DNA of 64,000 nt from Parathalassolituus penaei (lineage in GTDB: Bacteria; Pseudomonadota; Gammaproteobacteria; Pseudomonadales; Oceanobacteraceae), in contig NZ_JAPNOA010000059.1 in the NCBI RefSeq assembly GCF_026626885.1, positions 327-64,326 of the forward strand, in the 5' to 3' direction. The stretch's first letter is position 1, and each line of letters starts with the position of its first letter. Under the pieces are notes generated by a model, which ran no database searches, was not told the DNA's origin, and was given only the letters and a program-made list of their open reading frames with translations. Made by a program: the position numbers and the translations under genes. Below, in pieces: positions 35,931 through 46,088 of the stretch.

Positions 35931-38900
35931 ATGGTCCAACAAGGAAGTGCTAAAGCAGGTGATGCAAGGCATATAAAAAGGGCAAGCAGGCTGCCGATCA
36001 GCGTCTATCTGACTCCATTTTTTGATTGGTCAAAGGGCCATAATCTTGACCATATCTGGGAGGCTATTTACCTCGCCCTCGGCTTGAATCACACAAACCA
36101 AAGTCCAGCCAGCCCATCAACGCTCGCAACCGAATTCAATAAACCCGAATCCCTATCTGCTCTCCACAACTGGAGTAGCCATCCCACCGCAAGCCAGCTA
36201 CTCAGATTTTCTGAAGCATTCAAAGCAGACCCAAGAATCTCTCGCAGCTTCACTCCAGTCGGGCATTCAGGCTCAGCCAGTAATACACGAAAGCAGTTCA
36301 ACAATTTCACCGAGTCGACCTACCTGCTGACCATGCTGGTAAACCCTTTGTCAGCTGCGGACAATCCGGAAAAATTACAGCACCGACGAATGCTCAGACT
36401 CTGGCTGTGTGTCCAAAGTATCGAACGGGTCATTTACCATCGTTACCTCGGAGATCAAAGACTCAGTGCTGTCTGCCGTTTTCTGATTCTAGGCCCAGAA
36501 GATTTTGAACGCTGGAAGTTCGTCGATGCCTTCCTCGAACGAGCCGATCAATTCCTCAATGATCGTGAGCGCTCTTTCGAAAACCATTCTCTGGCGTTGA
36601 GCAAAACAGCAGAGATGCTCCTGCTGGGGTCAGGAAAGCAACTGGACCGCAGCTGTTCGGGGTTTCTGAACAACATAATTTCCATCGCAGCTGGCGAATG
36701 TCATCCCTATCCAGATACCCAATCGACTGGATTTACCATTCCCAGATTCAATGAGCTGAGCACTCCAGTGCCTGTTTCATTTTTGATTGGGGAGGATGAA
36801 GACGAGCTACAGTTTATTTCCACCCTGACTGCAGATCCGTTTGGTCACAGCCTGGGCACTGATGAACAGGATGACGAATCCGAAGCTCTGCAATTAACCT
36901 CCGTTGATCCAGGCCAAACCGAAGCGCAGCAACTGGTCGCTTCGCGCAGTATTCTGCTTCAATCTGCGGAGGCAACCCATCATCTGCCATGGTCCTGGGA
37001 TCAGGTTTTGCCTGTTGAACTGGAACTGCTCAACAACTGGATTGAAACCAATTTACGTAGCACTGATCGCTTAAACGCACTGGGCTCAGCATTCTGCTGG
37101 CTGGCTATGAATACCGGTCGCTCTCTCGCGTTTGCCACCCGATTCCCAATTGATGATCGCAGTCAGGCTGAATGGACAGCAAATGAATCCCTGATCCAGA
37201 TTTCAAAACTGGCAACGCGCCGTCAGAATGCCTGGAGGCCAAAAGCGGAGTCTTTGTCATCCGTTCACCCATTTGCTGATGAGCTTTCTTTCACCATCCC
37301 TGAGCGTGTTTCATATGCCCTGAAAACCGCTTCACAACTGCTGAGTTTTCAGCCGAAAAGTCTTCAAGACCTCTGGATTGCAGTTTCCCCAAACGAGCAG
37401 CTCGATGTCTGGCTGAACCAGAACCTGCCCGAGTCATTAAGCCGCCTTTCAAGCGGCAAGCTGTTTCATCATCTGTCCCAACAGGTTTTCAACCGAACCG
37501 GCGATCACAATCTGGCCCGAGGCATTGCAGCCCATCCAAACGCCGGACTTCCAGCTGCTTGTGGATATGGCAGTTGGGACATAAAGACCATTGAGACGGG
37601 GTTGGATGTAGAAGTCTCAGGAGCTGTTCGCGAATTACCAAAGACCACCTTGTTGATTGGCAGCCTGCTGAATCCACAGGAAGAACTGCTGAGGACCGAA
37701 ATCGCCAAGGTGACCGCCAAGCTACAAGAGCCCGAATCATGCGCGATCACCCACCACAATAGCTTTACTCAGTACGTCGTAAATGCATTGTACGCAGCCA
37801 CCGGAAGCCGTTTTCTGAAGGACCCTTTTGAACGCCTGACTCATTTCAATCTGAATCGTGGGTTTGTATTTCTGAACGACAAATCGGATGAGGGGCTCCA
37901 TGATGGGCGAGTCGTACCGCTGACCCAAACCGTGACGTCCATGGTCTGTGAGTACCTTGAGCACCTGAAAGCGTTTTCTTCGCTCATCTCGAACACCAAC
38001 CCCGAGCTATCACGCCACATTGATGTGCTAATCCAGTCGAAACCAGCCCAAATCCCTCTGTTTTTCCAGCTGGACAACTCTCTGAATTGGCACAGCATGT
38101 CTGAGACCAATCTCCCTGGATCAGCCCTGTTCGACTGGCCATTACCCAGAAACCTGTTCCGGCACAGATTCAGCCAGCAACTGCGAAGGCAAGGTGTGCA
38201 TCCAGAGGTGATCGACGGATGGATGGGCCACGCCGAGAGACAAGCAGCCAGCTATGGCGACGACTCCCCGCGGTGCTGGCAAACCGATGCAGAGCAATAT
38301 CGGCAGGAACTGGAGTCAGTATTTTTATCGTTGGGTTTCGAGTTGATTAAAAGCCAGATTTCATCTTTGGCTCAGCCTGAAATTCCATTATCTGCAGATT
38401 CACCTCCAAACCAGACCAGACTCTTTGGCGAACAACTTCGCCAGCAGCAACGCTCACGCGCTCTCAAAAAAGCCATTCGCTTTGCCCAGCAAGACATTGC
38501 TGATTTTCTGGGAAGCAGAAGTTTTTCCGATCTGGACGAGGCAAGCTTCAATCGATTGATTAACCGGATGCTGCTTCGAGACGGTGGCATCGGCCACCAC
38601 TTTGCCGCAGTTCGATTCAACGTTTTGAAGAAGCAGTTATTGAGAGAAGCCCCCGAACAACAACACCGCATTCGAAAGCGCCCCGCTGCAGCGGAACACG
38701 AGCGTGTCGTACTTAACCAAAGCGTTGCTCCAGCCGCGTCCCTGATGCCCGAACTGAAGCAATGGGCTAAGCAAGTTTCCACCACCCGCAGCTGTGGCTC
38801 TAAAGTGGAGGCAGTCGTCATCGGTACACTGCTGCTGTGCATAGAAAAACGCATTAGCTACCAACGCATGCTGCTGGATGTACTGACAGGGCAGAACTTC

Positions 38901-41354
38901 CGTCTGATTCAACACAGGCGCCAGTCGTTCATTGAATACAGCGAAGAGCTGGAGACAGAGAACCCATACTGCCCAATTCAACGCCATGAAGTGAGCTATC
39001 AATCCGCCAGTTTGCTGGGTTATGCAATGGAAGCGAAAAAAGTGCTCGACCTGACTCAACTACCGCAAACTGCGGAATTGGAATCGCTTTGCAAGCTCAT
39101 TCAGGTACCCACGGATATTGCTCCGGCAGATCTGCTAAGCAAGATTGCTCAGACCGTTGAGCAAGCAAACCTTATTGATCTACCGGGGATGGTTTCCGCT
39201 GCATTGGCAGGCAGAGTATTAAGCACCAGTCTACCGATTCAGGATCATCTGCGAATTCTGGAAAAGCGCCCTCGTTCCTATCCTTCGGAAGCAATGCGCG
39301 ATGACTCACCAGACCAAATCCAACTGATCAAACTTCTCTCCGGTCGCCAGTCAGAAAATGACGACACCCAACTCAGAAAGAATACTCGAGAGTTCCGACG
39401 AGCCATTCTCTGGGAGCTGAACCACTACGAGCCATCACAAGCCAGAAACGTCGCCAAAACCGTGGAGGTTACATGCCAGGCATTCGAGGGCAAAGTGAGC
39501 AACACCATCCTGCTGGTTGGTCACTGGCTGGTTTCAGTCATTCGAAGAGGAAAAGGACGAGGCAAAAAATTCACGCCTTTGGCCGAATCGTCTGTACGCA
39601 CGTATTTCAGCTCACTGATGACGCCGTTTGAACAGCTGGCATTTAGCACAGACCTCCTTTCACTGGATGAGGAAAGCATCACTGACCTCTACGGCCAGAT
39701 GCTGCAGTTCCGTCTACTAAAAGCACAACAGGTTGGTTATTTCAGTGATCGTCTGGTGGCGTTTCATCGTTGGGCTAGCCACACCGGGATTTCCGAGCCG
39801 GACTGGTCTGAGTTGAATCTGGAGTCGGATCGACGGGTCGTGCGGCCAGGCATCCTCACAGAGCAGGACTACCTGAATGCTCTGAAGCGCATTCGCCAAA
39901 GCTACCCGGAACATGACCAGTACTTGATGCTGAGCTTTGTACTGATCATGACCTATCGGTTTGGCCTCAGGCTCAATGAGGCAACAGCCTTATTGGCCAA
40001 AGATCTATGTGAGTATCAGGGACAGAAATGGCTCCTAGTCCGCAACAACCGATTCAGAGCCCTGAAAAGCAAACACAGCCGCCGTGTTGTGCCCCTGCTA
40101 TTCGATCTAACCATGGAAGAAAATGCCGTTATTGAACAGCTAAAAACTCGCCTTCAAACTCTCTCTGGCACAGACAAAAACCAGCCACTCCTCGCTGAAA
40201 TTCATAATGGGAAGATCGTTCAATCGTCTCTGATCGATCTGATTTCTCCAGCACTAATTAGCGTTATTCGAGAGGTTACAGGCAACCCGAACCTGGTTCT
40301 GCACCACTGTCGCCATGCCTTTCATAATCGAACGGCAGCGGTTCTTTTAGGCATTCGTTCGCCACTCACAGAAAACCTTCTAGGCAGCACAGATCAGCCA
40401 TTGATTAGAGAAGTTGTGCTCGGGCCGCAAAACGAAGTCTCCCGACGCTGCCCCATGGCGCTGGCAAGACTGCTGGGGCATCGTCATCCGAGCACAGGAA
40501 TGAGTAGTTACAACCATCTTTTGCTGGAATGGGCTGATCAGCTAACACCTGTCAGCTCAGAGCGTACTCACAAAATCAGCAATGCATTCGATGCTCAAAA
40601 CCTGGAGAAATACCAACCGCCCAAAGCCCCAAAACAGGCACAACTAGTATTCCTGAAACCCACCCTACTCAATCTAATGAAGACACTGAGATTGGTTTCA
40701 CTAGGACGAACATTCGAGCAAGCAGGTGCAGCCAATCAGCTCGACCCGGAATTCACCCGCACTGTCGAAACCGTGTTCTACAACGCTAACCACAAAATGC
40801 GATTCAAACAGCGTGGCGTAGATAGCGGCATGATTCTGGGATCGGAACATCCCCATGCCCTGATTGAATACATCTCGGACGATGCATGGATTCGGATGAT
40901 GGAAGCCGCTGCCAATTACGAGAGCAAGCTCGATACAACCTCTGATGCCAGCTTCCCGTCAATCGACGTCCTGCCGTCACTGGTTGGCAGAAAACGCCAA
41001 TTGCTGATGGAAGCTCCAGAACACTGCCAGCTCGTAAAACGGGTGATAGATATTTTCGAAATCGACGAAAGCCACTATAAAATAGCCGCAGCCAACGACA
41101 ATGAGAGAGCCACTCAGCTGCTTGTAGAACAAGGCTTCACAGTCACCAAACAAGCAGAAGCATCCGCATTAGATGGACCACTAACAATTGATCTGTTTGA
41201 GGAATATGACGGGATAGAGAAGATTGGATCTCGTACACAGTACGGCGTGCTGAACCTGATCAGGAATGATCACGGGGTGATCAGGAACAGCAATGAATTG
41301 GCGGTGGTATTTCTCAGTAGCGGAATAGTAAATACATCCAAGTTATTCCGCTAA
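35931..41354 (+). CDS. Giant protein with two tandem tyrosine-recombinase catalytic sets (1807 aa)
   Basis: The ATG at 35931 has AGGGG upstream. Around residues 560-780 a recombinase-like domain shows R627 in ATGSRF, K651, R744-H745 (PRNLFRHRF, the first His of HxxR being Asn), H767 in GWMGH and Y775. Around 1230-1545 a second, canonical domain shows R1347 in GLRLNE, K1381, H1458/R1461 (HHCRH), H1517 in LLGHRHP and Y1527, and an N-terminal SAM-like region precedes it. The first ~550 and last ~260 residues match nothing I recognise. Most integrases are 300-450 aa, so this is a fusion or a specialised family. It could serve the island's DNA processing, or a defence role with the BREX operon it converges on. 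It overlaps brxL by 12 nt. Confidence 0.8.
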   Translation: MVQQGSAKAGDARHIKRASRLPISVYLTPFFDWSKGHNLDHIWEAIYLALGLNHTNQSPASPSTLATEFNKPESLSALHNWSSHPTASQLLRFSEAFKADPRISRSFTPVGHSGSASNTRKQFNNFTESTYLLTMLVNPLSAADNPEKLQHRRMLRLWLCVQSIERVIYHRYLGDQRLSAVCRFLILGPEDFERWKFVDAFLERADQFLNDRERSFENHSLALSKTAEMLLLGSGKQLDRSCSGFLNNIISIAAGECHPYPDTQSTGFTIPRFNELSTPVPVSFLIGEDEDELQFISTLTADPFGHSLGTDEQDDESEALQLTSVDPGQTEAQQLVASRSILLQSAEATHHLPWSWDQVLPVELELLNNWIETNLRSTDRLNALGSAFCWLAMNTGRSLAFATRFPIDDRSQAEWTANESLIQISKLATRRQNAWRPKAESLSSVHPFADELSFTIPERVSYALKTASQLLSFQPKSLQDLWIAVSPNEQLDVWLNQNLPESLSRLSSGKLFHHLSQQVFNRTGDHNLARGIAAHPNAGLPAACGYGSWDIKTIETGLDVEVSGAVRELPKTTLLIGSLLNPQEELLRTEIAKVTAKLQEPESCAITHHNSFTQYVVNALYAATGSRFLKDPFERLTHFNLNRGFVFLNDKSDEGLHDGRVVPLTQTVTSMVCEYLEHLKAFSSLISNTNPELSRHIDVLIQSKPAQIPLFFQLDNSLNWHSMSETNLPGSALFDWPLPRNLFRHRFSQQLRRQGVHPEVIDGWMGHAERQAASYGDDSPRCWQTDAEQYRQELESVFLSLGFELIKSQISSLAQPEIPLSADSPPNQTRLFGEQLRQQQRSRALKKAIRFAQQDIADFLGSRSFSDLDEASFNRLINRMLLRDGGIGHHFAAVRFNVLKKQLLREAPEQQHRIRKRPAAAEHERVVLNQSVAPAASLMPELKQWAKQVSTTRSCGSKVEAVVIGTLLLCIEKRISYQRMLLDVLTGQNFRLIQHRRQSFIEYSEELETENPYCPIQRHEVSYQSASLLGYAMEAKKVLDLTQLPQTAELESLCKLIQVPTDIAPADLLSKIAQTVEQANLIDLPGMVSAALAGRVLSTSLPIQDHLRILEKRPRSYPSEAMRDDSPDQIQLIKLLSGRQSENDDTQLRKNTREFRRAILWELNHYEPSQARNVAKTVEVTCQAFEGKVSNTILLVGHWLVSVIRRGKGRGKKFTPLAESSVRTYFSSLMTPFEQLAFSTDLLSLDEESITDLYGQMLQFRLLKAQQVGYFSDRLVAFHRWASHTGISEPDWSELNLESDRRVVRPGILTEQDYLNALKRIRQSYPEHDQYLMLSFVLIMTYRFGLRLNEATALLAKDLCEYQGQKWLLVRNNRFRALKSKHSRRVVPLLFDLTMEENAVIEQLKTRLQTLSGTDKNQPLLAEIHNGKIVQSSLIDLISPALISVIREVTGNPNLVLHHCRHAFHNRTAAVLLGIRSPLTENLLGSTDQPLIREVVLGPQNEVSRRCPMALARLLGHRHPSTGMSSYNHLLLEWADQLTPVSSERTHKISNAFDAQNLEKYQPPKAPKQAQLVFLKPTLLNLMKTLRLVSLGRTFEQAGAANQLDPEFTRTVETVFYNANHKMRFKQRGVDSGMILGSEHPHALIEYISDDAWIRMMEAAANYESKLDTTSDASFPSIDVLPSLVGRKRQLLMEAPEHCQLVKRVIDIFEIDESHYKIAAANDNERATQLLVEQGFTVTKQAEASALDGPLTIDLFEEYDGIEKIGSRTQYGVLNLIRNDHGVIRNSNELAVVFLSSGIVNTSKLFR

Positions 41355-43448
41355 CTTTATATACGTCACCTCAAACGCCTTACAGGCTCGATGACTTTGC
41401 AAGCGATTGGCAAATGAAAAGGCATCATTCATTTCATACTGCTGGAAGATGTCGAGGCCTCGATCCAAAGAAATTTTCCAGCCGTTGTCCAATATAATGT
41501 GCCTCGCGTGAATAGATCCAGACCTTTCAAACTCCCATGAGAATGTGATACCGACCGTCGCAGCGGAGGTCTGGATTTTCTCGAAGTTTTCCTGCTGCTT
41601 ATCCCCGTGAAACTCATCTTCAACAGTAATGAGATGAACGGATACTTCGTCCTCTATCGCTTTGTTTTTTACGATTGTTTCCAAAAGCTCCATAAGGTTT
41701 CGAATCTGAAAGAACAGGCGGATGTAAGGGTCTGTGATTGTGATGCTCTTTGAACCAGCAAGATAACGCCCAAACAGTGAATCGTAAGAAACACCCTTTT
41801 GGTTTTCCTGAATTTCCAGGTGCTGCTCCGTCAACGCCTCAGCCTCAACGACTGCAGAAATTCGGCTAGTTGCGTTGATAGAAGTTACAGAAACAGATGA
41901 GGCAACAGAGTTAGGTTCGCTCTCGGATGGATTCGATTCAGAGCTACTGACTGATTCAGGTAAGCTTTCTTCGGCAACACGCCGGTGGTAGTAGTCCGGA
42001 TACTCCTTCTCCTCCAGAGTACGCACGACATAACGTTTCCCTTCCAGATCAACATAATAGAAATCGACGTTACCGTAGGTCGAATCGATCCGCATAAGTT
42101 GATCTTTAACCCGTTTACGGCCTTCGATGGAAAACCTCAGAATTTCCTCAATCTCGTTTTTAGGCGCGTCTCCGGAAGGAAACAGGATCTTCATCAATCC
42201 GGAAAACGTCTTGTGGATGCCATCACGATCCCGAGTAGAAATATCTTTTGAGACAGCAAAGTGGTCCTGATAGCGATTGGAATAATCGTGATTTCGGAGT
42301 GAGCGAAGAATCTCTGCCAGGTAATCCACTACAAAGCCATAGCCTGAGGAGAACATCTCCCCCCGGATGATATCCACCTCCCAACCAGGAATGTAGAAGT
42401 GCAGACGATCCAAAAATGCCGAGTCGTAAAACTTCGGAGGCAGCTCATCAAACAAATCGGAGTGTTTGAGCATGTACGGTACCGTGTGCTGAGTATTTCC
42501 CACAAAAACCATGGAAGCTTCGGCACCGAGCGTCTCTACACCACGAGAAAATGACTTGTTGGCCATGTAGTTTTTCATGATGTCGACCAACGCCTTGTCG
42601 GTCTTCTTTTGCTTTCCCGCAAACTCGTCGAAGGCAACGCAATCCCAGTAACCAACCAGACCTATCTTGCCTGAGTTGTTGCTGACAAATAGCTTTGGGA
42701 CAGTAACCTCGCCACCAGAAATCAAAATTCCATGTGGTGAGAATTCAGAATAAACGTGGGATTTACCCGTTCCCTTGGGGCCGAGCTCTATGAGGTTATA
42801 GTTTCGCTCACAGAACGGAACAAGACGCAGAAGCTGCATCAGCTTGTTACGCTTCCCGAATTTTTCTGGATTAAAGCCAATACTCTGGATCAGTAGATCA
42901 ATCCACTCATCCGTAGTGAACTGCTCTCTCGCAGACAAATAACTCTCAAAATCAAAGTGTGACAGCTGGATCGGTTTCAGAGAGGCCAGAATCCAGGGAA
43001 CCGCGTTTTTGTCTTCGGTAAATTCGTATTCAACATCGGCTATGCACCAGACACCGCCAACCAACAGCTTCGGATGCGCTTTGACCGTGCCGGAGTCCAC
43101 CAGCACCTTCTTGATCCCGAGATTGGCAAAGTCGGCTTCGTACGCATCTTTCTTGTCATTCAAATCGACACTGATTCGGTCAATAACCTTGAAGCGCCCT
43201 TTTTCCCGAATATTTGATCGAACCAGCCCCGCCTCATTTCTGTGGACGTAGTGCTTGCGCAAGATCTCTTTGACGGTCTCAATCCCTGTTTGAATACTCA
43301 GCTCGTCATTCGTCGCACAATACTGGCCTAACAGGTACTCAAGAACATAGGACGGTACGATCGCGTTGCCCTTAACCTCTTTAACAAGGTCTTTACGCAC
43401 AACCAAGCCAGGAAACAACTCATTAATTTTGTCGTCCAACTTTGTCAT
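41343..43448 (-). CDS. brxL: BREX protein BrxL (AAA+, MIT_C-like C-terminus)
   Basis: A 701-aa BREX core factor required for phage restriction in type I systems. The N-terminal and AAA+ core is highly conserved: GQYCA near 41, Walker A GPKGTGKS at 223-230, ISGGEVTVPKLF, Walker B with D274-E275 in VAFDEFAGKQ, and GVETLGAEASMVFVGNT. A Ser-rich linker (~495-560) leads to a C-terminal segment, FGRYL...ITDPYIRLFFQIRNL...HLITVEDE...SIHARHIILDNGWKI..DRGLDIFQ, which reads as the PLD-like MITD1 C-terminal (MIT_C) domain and not a Lon protease domain. The start ATG 43448 has GGAGCC upstream. It is the last gene of the BREX operon, convergent with the giant recombinase-like gene. Confidence 0.9.
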   Translation of the reverse strand: MTKLDDKINELFPGLVVRKDLVKEVKGNAIVPSYVLEYLLGQYCATNDELSIQTGIETVKEILRKHYVHRNEAGLVRSNIREKGRFKVIDRISVDLNDKKDAYEADFANLGIKKVLVDSGTVKAHPKLLVGGVWCIADVEYEFTEDKNAVPWILASLKPIQLSHFDFESYLSAREQFTTDEWIDLLIQSIGFNPEKFGKRNKLMQLLRLVPFCERNYNLIELGPKGTGKSHVYSEFSPHGILISGGEVTVPKLFVSNNSGKIGLVGYWDCVAFDEFAGKQKKTDKALVDIMKNYMANKSFSRGVETLGAEASMVFVGNTQHTVPYMLKHSDLFDELPPKFYDSAFLDRLHFYIPGWEVDIIRGEMFSSGYGFVVDYLAEILRSLRNHDYSNRYQDHFAVSKDISTRDRDGIHKTFSGLMKILFPSGDAPKNEIEEILRFSIEGRKRVKDQLMRIDSTYGNVDFYYVDLEGKRYVVRTLEEKEYPDYYHRRVAEESLPESVSSSESNPSESEPNSVASSVSVTSINATSRISAVVEAEALTEQHLEIQENQKGVSYDSLFGRYLAGSKSITITDPYIRLFFQIRNLMELLETIVKNKAIEDEVSVHLITVEDEFHGDKQQENFEKIQTSAATVGITFSWEFERSGSIHARHIILDNGWKISLDRGLDIFQQYEMNDAFSFANRLQSHRACKAFEVTYIKLAE

Positions 43449-43577
43449 CACGCGGCTCCGCTTCCGTAGGTGTTGACTCGAATCATCAAAAATCAGAACA
43501 GGCTAAAAGGCTCACCCTTTGTCCAGGTGCTTTAAAATACACAAAGAATCAGAGCTTGCCTTGCGAAATGCCCCTGC

Positions 43578-46088
43578 TTAAAAGTCAAAATCACTGGTAA
43601 ATGAACGACGGACTGTGTACGCCGCAGTACGGTACCCTTCACGGTAGTGGGACGTACCTTCAAGCTTTTCATCCAATCGCAGGGTAACGACCTCGTTGTT
43701 GGCCTTGTCCGCTTCACGCCCCATCAAGAACCTGACTGTGAACTCTCGTTCCCGTGCATTTTCAGAGACAAAATCAAACAGCACTTCATGTTGATCAGAA
43801 ATCAAGGTGCCACCTTTGGTATAGATACCAACACGGATGAGTCGAGGCTGCAGCTTCTCTGTAACGGCTTCCGTCTGATAAAGGCTGACAGCCAATTGCC
43901 CAGAAGTAATCAAATTGCTACCCGTGTTGATAATCTCGACCTCAACAGCAGCAGTATCACTCTTACGGCCTTTGTTGATTTTCAGAACCGGAACCACAAC
44001 TTCCTGCAGCGTAGCGCCCCCATGAACGAACCGGCTTCCAGAGCCTTTCAGACGTAGTCGATTAATCGACTTGGGAATCTGCACTTCCATATATCCAGAC
44101 AGACCCAGCTGCTCTGAAGAAAAGCTATGGCAGTTTTCTGAATCTCGCAGCCCCTGTCCAAGCACAAAGCGACGATCCCGATACAGCACACTCTGGCCAC
44201 TCACTTCATCGTTAATAAAGTCGCTCTCATCCAGCTCACGGTTTTGATAAATAAAACCGTGATCCGCTGTCACCAGAATGTTGCTCACATTGGCAGCAGT
44301 TAGCTTTTTCACTAACTTCAACAAATCTTCCAGCGTACGTTCTGCAGCATCAAAGGCTTCGCCTTCTGAGTGCATTTTGTCGCCGGTGTGGTCTATTCGG
44401 TTGTGATACACATACAGCACATCATTCGCTTTAATAAGCTCCCGACTGGCATCACGATTGAGGGCGGAAAACTCCTCAGCCTTGATCGCCTGGCCTCGTC
44501 CGCTTAACGCAGCAGCCAGAATTTTGCTGCGATTCGCAGTCCCCTGACTACTCACCCCATCCACCAATACCGTACCGGTATCGTTGCTCGAGATTTCCAG
44601 AGAAGTGTGAGGCAACAGCGAGGCCATCCCCAACTGGGTATAACTCGGTAATGCCGACAACATCGGATTCAAATCACAGTCGAAGCGATCTTCTTTACGG
44701 ATTGCGCGTTGCAGCTCATCACCAATTTCATAACGCATGGCATCCGAGATAACCACACAAACCTTGGTGCCTTTTTCAATAAACGGTTTTACCCAGTGAC
44801 GATAGAACTGGCTTTGACGAATAACCGGCGATGCCTGCCAACGTTCAGTACTAGCCACCTGATGACTGAACAAATCGCCCAGTTTGAGCAGGTAACTGTT
44901 CGAATAGAGATTTTCGATCTGGGTATTCAGTTCACTCAGCAAGGTCGTCTGACCAGACTTGACCGAGTGATAAATAAATTTCCGATACAGCTGGTCCAGC
45001 TTGAACCAGGAGTTTTTATAACGTTCGACAGCATCGGCCAAACTGTCCATCTGAAGGCTCATCCCGGCAAGGGAATAGACAAACCTGGCAGCGTAGTCGA
45101 TGGCTTCGTAACAATGTTCGAACGATCGATACCAATGGGTCTGGCGGCGCTGACGAACCCACACGGCAACATCACCCGTAGACACGGTTCTTTGAGTAAC
45201 GGCATGAACCATATCGCTGATGATTTTCTGATCCACCACCCGGAAGAAATCCAGCTCTACCAAAGCTTTGAAATCTCTGGTCGACAAGTCACGCTCGATC
45301 GACAGAATATCCGCACACTCTGCGGATATCGCTTCAAATGATGTCTCGAACTGTCGGCTGTCTTTCCAACGCTTCAGGAACACCAGAGCATCATTGTTCA
45401 GCCGAACCTCTGCTCCTGTATTTAACAGCAGCATCGCATAACAGGACTTGAACAGCTCAATTACAAAGTCCTTAATGCCCGGCGTTGCTGAGTGATAGCC
45501 GTAATGTTGTTTAACCTGTTCCCACAAGAACTCAGCCAGCCCACAACGCTCGACCAGCTTGATCGCATCGTCAGACTTTTCGGAATATTCCTGTAACAGG
45601 TGCTCTAGAACAGAATCGATTCTCGCATCACCGCCCACACAGATTGCCAGCATACGGCGACGAACCATGTGCTCGGTATCATCACGCTGAATCTGTTTTT
45701 TCAGCAGCTCCAGGCGCTTGGCAGACTTATAGAACTCCACATGCTCCGCCACGATGCTTTGAAAACCGATGCCCAAATCCAGCTCAGACATCCAGATGCC
45801 AACCTGATCAGTACGAAACGTACCGTGCGCCAGCTGCACATCGAGCAACCAGTTCTGAATGTCGTCAGGCTGAGGAGCAGCCTTATACAGCAGGAATTTT
45901 TGCTCCGGCTGTTCTCGCAACATCCGGTATTTAAGACCGTACTCGTTGTTGGCAATTTCTACTTTTTCAACACCGTCCAGTTGCAAAGCGTCGAACTCCG
46001 CGCGTAACTCATCCTTGGCGTCATACCAGAAAACAATCCGGTGCTTGTCAAACTGTCTGATGAGTGCGCGTTGTATTTGGTCGTTCAT
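43578..46088 (-). CDS. pglZ: BREX-1 alkaline-phosphatase-superfamily protein PglZ
   Basis: An 836-aa core component of type I BREX. The PglZ domain belongs to the alkaline-phosphatase superfamily: VCVVISDAMRYEIG carries metal-ligand/catalytic D449, the Thr/Ser region and TADHGFIY with D609-H610 supply the second metal site. The N-terminal 440 residues are mostly helical (a BREX-specific region), and the last ~170 are beta-rich, as in type A PglZ. It is essential for BREX methylation and exclusion, with biochemistry not fully resolved. Its ATG overlaps the stop of the DUF262 gene (ATGA), so it is translationally coupled to it. A 129-nt gap follows before brxL. Confidence 0.95.
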   Translation of the reverse strand: MNDQIQRALIRQFDKHRIVFWYDAKDELRAEFDALQLDGVEKVEIANNEYGLKYRMLREQPEQKFLLYKAAPQPDDIQNWLLDVQLAHGTFRTDQVGIWMSELDLGIGFQSIVAEHVEFYKSAKRLELLKKQIQRDDTEHMVRRRMLAICVGGDARIDSVLEHLLQEYSEKSDDAIKLVERCGLAEFLWEQVKQHYGYHSATPGIKDFVIELFKSCYAMLLLNTGAEVRLNNDALVFLKRWKDSRQFETSFEAISAECADILSIERDLSTRDFKALVELDFFRVVDQKIISDMVHAVTQRTVSTGDVAVWVRQRRQTHWYRSFEHCYEAIDYAARFVYSLAGMSLQMDSLADAVERYKNSWFKLDQLYRKFIYHSVKSGQTTLLSELNTQIENLYSNSYLLKLGDLFSHQVASTERWQASPVIRQSQFYRHWVKPFIEKGTKVCVVISDAMRYEIGDELQRAIRKEDRFDCDLNPMLSALPSYTQLGMASLLPHTSLEISSNDTGTVLVDGVSSQGTANRSKILAAALSGRGQAIKAEEFSALNRDASRELIKANDVLYVYHNRIDHTGDKMHSEGEAFDAAERTLEDLLKLVKKLTAANVSNILVTADHGFIYQNRELDESDFINDEVSGQSVLYRDRRFVLGQGLRDSENCHSFSSEQLGLSGYMEVQIPKSINRLRLKGSGSRFVHGGATLQEVVVPVLKINKGRKSDTAAVEVEIINTGSNLITSGQLAVSLYQTEAVTEKLQPRLIRVGIYTKGGTLISDQHEVLFDFVSENAREREFTVRFLMGREADKANNEVVTLRLDEKLEGTSHYREGYRTAAYTVRRSFTSDFDF

